The notes below the pieces were generated by a model. It did no database searches. It saw only the letters and a program-made list of their open reading frames with translations, and was not told where the DNA came from. From Sphagnum magellanicum (lineage: Eukaryota > Streptophyta > Sphagnopsida > Sphagnales > Sphagnaceae), in assembly GCA_021904315.1 (NCBI GenBank), contig CM038907.1, positions 20,901,223 to 20,965,222 of the forward strand: 64,000 bases of DNA, written 5' to 3'. The position numbers were made by a program, and so were the translations under genes. How positions within the stretch are numbered: position 1 is the stretch's first letter; each line of letters opens with the position of its first letter. Below are positions 58,375 to 64,000 of the stretch, piece after piece.

Positions 58375-58610
58375 CTTGCTTGCTTGCTGCAATGCAGCAA
58401 GCTCCGGAGCCAAGTTCGGGAGCTTGCGTTGCTTTCTTGCAACGTAGCAAGCTCCGGAGCCTGGCTCCGGAGCTTGCGTTGCGTTGCTTTGCTGCAACGC
58501 AGCAATTGCAGCAAGCTCCGGAGCGTGAGAGCTTGCTGCTGCAACACAGCAAACTCCGGAGCTTGTTGCAACTAAACCCTGCAACGCAGCAAGCTCTGGA
58601 ACGTCTCTTG
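58375..58610. repeat. Hairpin-forming GC-rich repeat array
   Basis: The perfect palindrome GCTCCGGAGC occurs at 58401-58410, 58451-58460, 58464-58473 and 58515-58524, embedded in 'gcaacgcagcaa' repeats. The pair 58439-58461 and 58463-58482 makes a 20-bp hairpin with a three-base bulge. The many frames on both strands are by-products of the repeat. It probably lies in an intron or leader of the pseudogene that follows. Confidence 0.85.
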
Positions 58611-58727
58611 CAGTAGAAGAAAAAAAAGAACCCTGAACCTTTTGCCCCATCCTCTATATTTTTTATTTTGCTTTGGTTTAGCTGATTAGAATTAACATTC
58701 AACAATAACTAGTGGTCTTTTGTTTAG

Positions 58728-59116
58728 GGTCGGAGGTTGGAATGGGTAAGAGAAGAAGACTCAGGAAAAGCGGTGGTGGTGAGCTGGAGGTCAATATGCA
58801 AGATGTTGCATCAGATGAGGCGATTCTTCCAAGTGTTGCTGTGGCAGATGTGATGATTCTTTTGCCATATGTTGCTGGAGGAGATGAGGGAGTTGTTGAG
58901 TCACATGTTGCTGCATCTGATGCAACAATTATTCAGCAAAATGTTGCATCAGATGAAGCAAATAGTGAACAAGATGTTGCATCAGATGAGGAAATGGGTG
59001 AGCAAAATGGTGCTCTATCACAATTGAAATATAAAGATAACATTAGTATAGATTGTTTTAGAATTTGTGGACATCAGATTAAATACAGATTAAGAAAATT
59101 GTACAAGTTTTTTTAG
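58728..59116 (+). pseudogene. Acidic-repeat exon upstream of the C2H2 pseudogene
   Basis: Preceded by a possible acceptor (tcttttgtttag, 58716-58727). From ATG 58742 the frame reads MGKRRRLRKSGGGELEV, a basic start that could be a nuclear signal. Four variants of a DVASDEA-type repeat follow (for example QDVASDEA and QQNVASDEA), then a stop at 59114. It lies directly upstream of the finger-bearing part, and both begin at an acceptor with similar following text (ggtcggaggttggaatg and gtccggaagttgaatctg). It may be a 5' exon of the same gene or an alternative one. Confidence 0.45.
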
Positions 59117-59253
59117 GTTTAATTATACCCGCACCTTCCATCATTTGTTGGAAGGTGCGGGATTTTTTTTGTCAAATTTTTTTTATGCAATACCTGAAAA
59201 CAATGATTTGTAATATCTACATTTTGTTTTTTGATCTTTCTTTTTTTGGCTTA

Positions 59254-60167
59254 GGTCCGGAAGTTGAATCTGATAAGGCAGCTCTGCCACTTGCACTTCT
59301 TTACCCACCGAATTTGGCTCGGAAGGACAAGGAATGGATGCATGTTGGGCCCAAATGGAGGTGCAAAGTTGGTAATTGCACTACTGCATATTGTGCAAAA
59401 TGACTGTTGACGAAACACTTGAAGGAGGTGCATGGGTTGGTGGCTAAAAAGTCCAAACCTGGGAGGCCTTCAACTGCTACAGAAGGTCCTCGACATCAGG
59501 ACCATGCCAAGATGAATGCTCGCATCTTGGGAAATGCGATGGCTGTGCAGAGGCGGAACGATCAAAAGGTGGCTAGTCGCGCTCGTGCCAAAGCACAACG
59601 CGAATAGGAAAACCTGGTAGCTGTTGCAAAACAGTGTCCACCATTCCCAAAACCAGGTTTGGTGAAATTAGCTTCAGAGAAACTTTTGAAAGTGTTGGGG
59701 CTTACTACTTGGGGTGTGGGTAATGTGCCTTGAGATGTAGCATCGCGAATGGAGAAAGGTGAAGACTTACAAGGGATTATTCGATCCACCCGTTGCACAT
59801 ATGCACGACAACTCAAGACGGCATGGGATGCCAAATATTGGGATCGAGAGTCCAATAAAACAAGTCGGAAAAAACAATTGGCAGCTGTTTTGGATTTTCA
59901 TGAATCTAGAATGATTCATGGAAGGTAAGAAACAATCATAAGCAATGTTTATTGTTTTTTTATTGCATTTCATCCAAGGTGTGTTAGGGTTTAACTTGGT
60001 GGTTTTTGGGTGTTTATAGGGTTCAGGGCCAAACACAGGAAGAGTTTGTGGCAACTGCAGTTCAAGTGGAAATGCAACGTTGACATTTATACACTTCTCG
60101 TCATGCAACAAAGGCTGCAAATGCAACTGCTGCGTACCGAGCTAAACACAGGATTGTAGATTGCTAG
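59254..60167 (+). pseudogene. C2H2-finger protein of an uncharacterised plant family, two exons, with stops
   Basis: Exon 59254-59924 and exon 60020-60167 are joined by a clean GT-AG intron (59925-60019). One frame runs through both: KEWMHVGPKWRCKVGNC, a finger with C-x4-C-x12-H-x4-H (CKVGNC ... HLKEVH, about 59362-59430), KKSKPGRPSTATEGPRHQDH, MNARILGNAMAVQRRNDQKV, KLASEKLLKVLGLTTWGVGN, RSTRCTYARQLKTAWDAKYW and YTSRHATKAANATAAY. Four stops interrupt it (TGA 59401, TAG 59605, TGA 59731 and TGA 60081). I recall similar finger proteins as multi-copy, unnamed genes in some land plants, so this is likely one dead member. A DNA-binding or transposon-related role is only a guess. Confidence 0.6.
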
Positions 60168-60504
60168 ACACTAGTATGGGTTAGGGTTTAGGGTTATACA
60201 GTTAGTTAGGTTTTATAGCCCTTTTACTTTTTGGACTACCCAATTTTGAACTACCCAATATAATAGCATCTTCTATTCACACTTGTTTTATGGTATATGG
60301 TTAAGCATATGTCTTCTTTGTCATAATTTTTTTAGTACTTGAGATGTAAGAATCAAACCAAAGATCAAAATGAACATTGTGCAATACTTACATCTAATAT
60401 AATAGCACTCACATCACTTGAAGAGTTTCAAAACAATATACACATTTTAAACATATAAAATACCTACATCATTTTCTATTATAAATCTCATAAGGAGATT
60501 TTCA

Positions 60505-60892
60505 AATATGCAATACCCACATATACGTCCTAAAATAGTCACAGGCATATTACATTCAGTGCAATACCCGCATCTAAGTCCCATAATAGTCGTTGCAATT
60601 TTTGGCATCCCTTGCAATACCCGCATCTAAGTCCGATAATAGCCGCTGGTATTTTTGGCATCTCTTGCAATACCCGCATATGGGCCACCCATAGTTGTTG
60701 ACATTCGTCATTCGTTGCAATACCCGCATATGGGTCCATGGTTTTCGTTGGGTTTTATAACATTTCTTGCAATACCCGCATATAGTTTCCATAATAGCCA
60801 CTGGTTTTTTTTGTGTCTCTTGCAATACCCGCATATAGGTCCCATAATAGTTGCTGGTTTTTTTCATTCTTTGCAAAACTTACATTTTGTCA
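60505..60892. repeat. 52-bp satellite, 8 units
   Basis: 'gcaatacccgcat' or a variant starts at 60510, 60561, 60614, 60667, 60717, 60769, 60822 and 60873, with spacings of 50-53. Each is followed by 'atgggtcc.ataatag..gctggtttttt'. Confidence 0.92.
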
Positions 60893-61001
60893 TAAAATTA
60901 ATTTAGAATAATAATTAATTTAGGTATATAAAAAGACATATTTTGGGTATCCATAACATTTATTTATTATTTTGAAATGACATTACATGCAAGTTTTGCA
61001 T

Positions 61002-61022
61002 TTAGGGTTTAGGGTTTAGGGT
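61002..61022 (+). repeat. Short telomere-like array (TTTAGGG)3
   Basis: Three perfect heptamers in the plant telomere orientation, continuing a satellite-like 'tgca' + 'tttaggg' context. Confidence 0.9.
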
Positions 61023-61575
61023 AGGTTTTCACATAAGGTTTGCTTCTTACCTTTGTGTGATAACTCCAACCTAATTTTCCTAATCTCTTTGAAGAAAATA
61101 TATAATAAGATTGTATTAGGTCCCATATGTTTAAACCCAAAAAATTTCCCCCCAATTGAATATAAAATATTTTTGATAGTACATGAATTATCAACAAATT
61201 TTGACATATAATTAAATAATTAATAGACCATTATTTCAGATAATTTAAATGATTAATTATCAAAAATAGATAATCATTTATTTATTTGGAATAATTAACT
61301 ATTCATTTGGCTTAACTTCATTTATTTGGATAATAAAAAGTTGGATCTAAAAATCAGATTAACTTTATTTGATTGATTAACTTTAATATATTTTTATTTT
61401 AATAAGTGATTAAAATCACTATTTAAGATAACTATTCCATGTTATAGATTGCATGTTCAGCTTTTTCATGAAAAATTCATACACCAAAATAAGTTTGATC
61501 ACAATTGCCATTATACTATTTGTTCCACAAACAATACAATTTTTTTTCAAATTCATGAAACAAAATAAGAATCAT

Positions 61576-61650
61576 GGGTTTAGGGTTTAGGGTTTTAGGG
61601 TTTTTTAGGTTTAGGGTTTAGGGTTTAGGGTAAACCCTAAACCCTAAACT
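61576..61650. repeat. Interstitial telomere-like palindrome
   Basis: Forward GGGTTTA and variant heptamers run from 61576 to 61630 and switch at 61631 to the reverse strand (taaaccctaaaccctaaact). The copy of this larger unit at about 62830 lacks the array. Confidence 0.9.
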
Positions 61651-61714
61651 CCTAATCAATAACCCCAGCCTCACACCTTTGTTAACATATTATTTTGAAA
61701 TTAATTAATTATTT

Positions 61715-61915
61715 TAGAATGACCCAAAATGTAGATATTACATTTAGGGTAGGATCTTCATTAAAGAAGCTTAAACCCCACAACCGTATTTTTATAGTGG
61801 CCCAAAATGCAGGTATTGCATGTAGGGTAGGATCTTCACTTAAAGAGGGCTTAAACCCCCCATGCGTACTTTCGAGGTGACCCAAAATGCAGGTATTGCA
61901 TTTAGGGTTCAGTTT
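61715..61915 (+). repeat. 79-bp satellite, first cluster (3 units)
   Basis: Core 'gcaggtattgcatttaggg' or a variant at 61731, 61809 and 61889, with 'taggatcttca' and 'aaacccc.ca.gcgtactttc' between. Confidence 0.88.
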
Positions 61916-62889
61916 ATATCATTATTTATATATTAAGTGTTATGAATAACAATATATTTGAACCAATATTTAAACCAATATTATACATCATGAAAAATAA
62001 AGTTTACATAAGGACTTCTGTTATATATGTATAAAATATAAAATATTTTTGACCCACTATATGAATATATTAACCAAGAAATTTTTTACTATATATCAAA
62101 GAAATAAAAATAAAAATTTCAATTAAACATAGGATTAATATATGGGAGAGATCATTTTTATTATTATGTGAAATAGAAAAGAAGAAAGTAAATAATTACG
62201 TGCTTTGAATTTTTTTTAAACATAATTTAAAATCTTGTTAAATTAAAGACTTTATAGTTATGTTTTTAGTATGAATATACAACTTTAAAAGGGGAAAAAA
62301 AATATGAACATCTTTGAAAAATATTTAAGCTTGAACTTTTTATTTTTTGATCTTGACAAACTCCGTATTACATTTAGGGTTGGGTTTTCATATAAGGTTT
62401 GTTTTTTACCTTTGTGCGATAAATATTTATGATAATTAATGAATTATCACAAAATTTGTCATATAATTAAATAATTAATAGACCATTATTTCAGATACTT
62501 TAGATGATTAATTATCAAGAATCATATAATCATTTATTTATTTAAAATAATTAACTAATCATTTGGCTTAAATTTATTTACTTGAAAATAAAAAAGTCGA
62601 ATTTAATTAGATTAATTAATTTGATATTTGATTGATTAACTTTAGTATATTTTTGTTTTAATAAGTTATTGAAATCACTATTTAAGATAATTATTCCATG
62701 TTATAGACTGCAAGTTCAACTTTTTCATGAAAAATTTTTACACCAAAATAAGCTTGATCACAATTGTCATTGTATTATTTATTCCACAAACAATAGAACC
62801 TCTTTTAAAATTCATGAAGAAAAATAAGAATCATGGATTCCTAATCAACAACCCCAACCTCCATACACACTTTTGTTAACATATGATTT

Positions 62890-63410
62890 TGAAATTAACT
62901 AATTATTTTAGAGTGACCCAAAATGCAGGTATTGCATTTAGGGTAGGATCTTCATATAAAAAACCCTAAACCCACATGCGTACTTTCGGAGTGACCCTAA
63001 ATGCAGGTATTGCATTTAGGGTGGGATCTTCATATAAAGAGCCCTAAACCCCACATGCGTACTTTCGGAGTGACCCTAAATGCAAGTATTGCATTTAGGG
63101 TGGGATCTTCATATGAAGAAACCCTAAACCCCACATGCGTACTTTCAGAGTGACCCCAAATGCAGGTATTGCATTTAAGGTGGGATCTTCATATAAAGAA
63201 CCCTAAACCCCACATGCGTACTTTCGGAGTGACCCTAAATGCAGGTATTGCATTTAGGGTAAGATCTTCATATAAAGAAAGCTTAAACCCTACATGCGTC
63301 CTTTCGGAGTGACCCAAAGTGCAGGTATTGCATTTAGGGTTGGGTTATTTCAAAGTGACTTTGCATATGCATATTGTGTTTAGGGCTAGGTCTTCACTTA
63401 AGGGTATCCA
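62890..63410 (+). repeat. 79-bp satellite, second cluster (6-7 units)
   Basis: Cores at 62925, 63003, 63082, 63162, 63241 and 63321, spaced 78-80, with a worn unit after them. Each unit reads gacccaaaatgcaggtattg then catttagggtaggatcttca and ccccacatgcgtactttcgg. Units within this cluster are more alike than those of the first cluster. Confidence 0.93.
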
Positions 63411-64000
63411 AACCATTTAGATGGGTTTTTTTGAAACGTGGGTATTACATTTAGGTTTGTTTTTTCATTTCAATTTGAAATACCCAAACTTATACTTACC
63501 TTTACCAACTAGAATTTTGGGGTTTCGTTGCAATACCTACATCCGTACTTACTTTTACCAACTGGAATTTTGGGGCATAATTTCAATACTTGCACTTGTA
63601 CTTACTTTTATCAAACCCTAACAAAAAAAAATCTTAATGATATATGCCCTAAACCTAAAAAATTATACAAGCTATACAAATCATATAATGCAAAATAAAC
63701 TAATTTAAAAGAACATAGGAAAAAATTTAAAAACCAAAATTCAAAGGTTTTAAACTATAAATATTTATTAAGTGAAAGAAAATACGTTAATCTTTTAAAA
63801 TAATCAAATAAATTTCATATAAAACCAAAAGAAAAGATATGTGTTTTATCTTTGTGTGATCCTTCCAACCTAATTTTTCCACTCTTTTTGAAGAAGATAT
63901 AAAATGCAATTGTATTACTTCACATATGTGTAAACCCTAAAATTTTCCCCCCAAATTTAGCCTACTCTAGATTAATTACTATACATTTGTGAAAAACTTA

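Larger units (their letters stand above)
60990..64000. repeat. Higher-order tandem repeat of about 1.4 kb, third copy cut by window end
   Basis: 'tttcacataaggtttgcttc' at 61028 recurs as 'tttcatataaggtttgtttt' at 62387. 'cctttgtgtgataactccaa' near 61050 recurs near 63850 as 'tctttgtgtgatccttccaa', followed in both by 'cctaatttt...tctttttgaagaa.atata' and 'aatttcccccc'. The segment 61190-61720 matches 62440-62910 closely ('ataattaaataattaataga', 'aagataa.tattccatgtta'). Units differ in how many 79-bp repeats they carry. Confidence 0.8.

Noticed and set aside
58010..58705. Several overlapping long frames on both strands of the GC-rich island
   Set aside because: All lie on minisatellite or palindromic repeats and consist of low-complexity peptide; none extends the finger-protein frame convincingly.
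59401..60083. Stops in the C2H2 frame being corrected by RNA editing
   Set aside because: U-to-C editing is known in plant organelles, not for nuclear transcripts; decay of a silenced copy is simpler.
60505..63410. CRISPR array
   Set aside because: The arrays are contiguous satellites with no unique spacers between repeats, and the DNA is plant nuclear.

Overview
This is nuclear DNA of a land plant. The evidence is plant-type telomere-like TTTAGGG runs, a plant receptor-like cytoplasmic kinase with GT-AG introns, CACTA transposase pieces with the plant DUF4218/DUF4216 domains, and Ty1/copia and Ty3/gypsy elements primed by initiator tRNA-Met. The DNA is AT-rich, gene-poor and full of old, stop-ridden transposons, as in large plant genomes. 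The lineage cannot be fixed. The flavour of the gypsy element, the LINE-like tail and the C2H2 family recalls seed-free plants or gymnosperms, but that is an impression from memory.

Layout. 1-1.5 kb: degenerate satellite (25-bp, then ~129-bp periods). 1.77-1.99 kb: a tRNA-derived SINE candidate. 2.2-14.3 kb: CACTA (En/Spm) transposase wreckage, split by a copia element (5174-10596) that sits inside the transposase coding region; a ~150-bp-period repeat lies between the CACTA DUF4218 and DUF4216 pieces. 14.9-15.45 kb: C-terminal tail of a LINE-like protein. 17.8-27.85 kb: a ~10-kb gypsy element with both LTRs, a decayed gag-pol, a duplicated uncharacterised 'GDIW' domain upstream of gag, and a GC-rich foreign block between the two domain copies. 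27.9-34 kb: intergenic, with a Tourist-like MITE, a ~450-bp foldback element and a 36-bp minisatellite. 35.1-35.9 kb: two abutting Tourist-like MITEs.

36.2-39.5 kb holds the only apparently intact gene: a calmodulin-binding receptor-like cytoplasmic kinase (CRCK type) of six exons, the first being tentative. After it come a copia RNase H relic on the minus strand (41.3-41.8 kb) and about 16 kb of AT-rich sequence. That stretch contains two ~650-bp Tourist-like elements in opposite orientation, a second block of the left-edge satellite family, and a minus-strand copia relic (51-54.3 kb).

58-60.2 kb: a C2H2-finger protein pseudogene whose splice junctions survive despite four in-frame stops, preceded by a GC-rich island with hairpin-forming repeats. 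60.5-64 kb: a 52-bp satellite, interstitial telomere-like arrays (one folded into a palindrome), a 79-bp satellite with a built-in TTTAGGG, and a ~1.4-kb higher-order tandem repeat that runs off the window.

Apart from the kinase nothing here looks able to make a full-length protein. Most novelty lies in the repeats, in the duplicated gypsy domain and in the C2H2 family.
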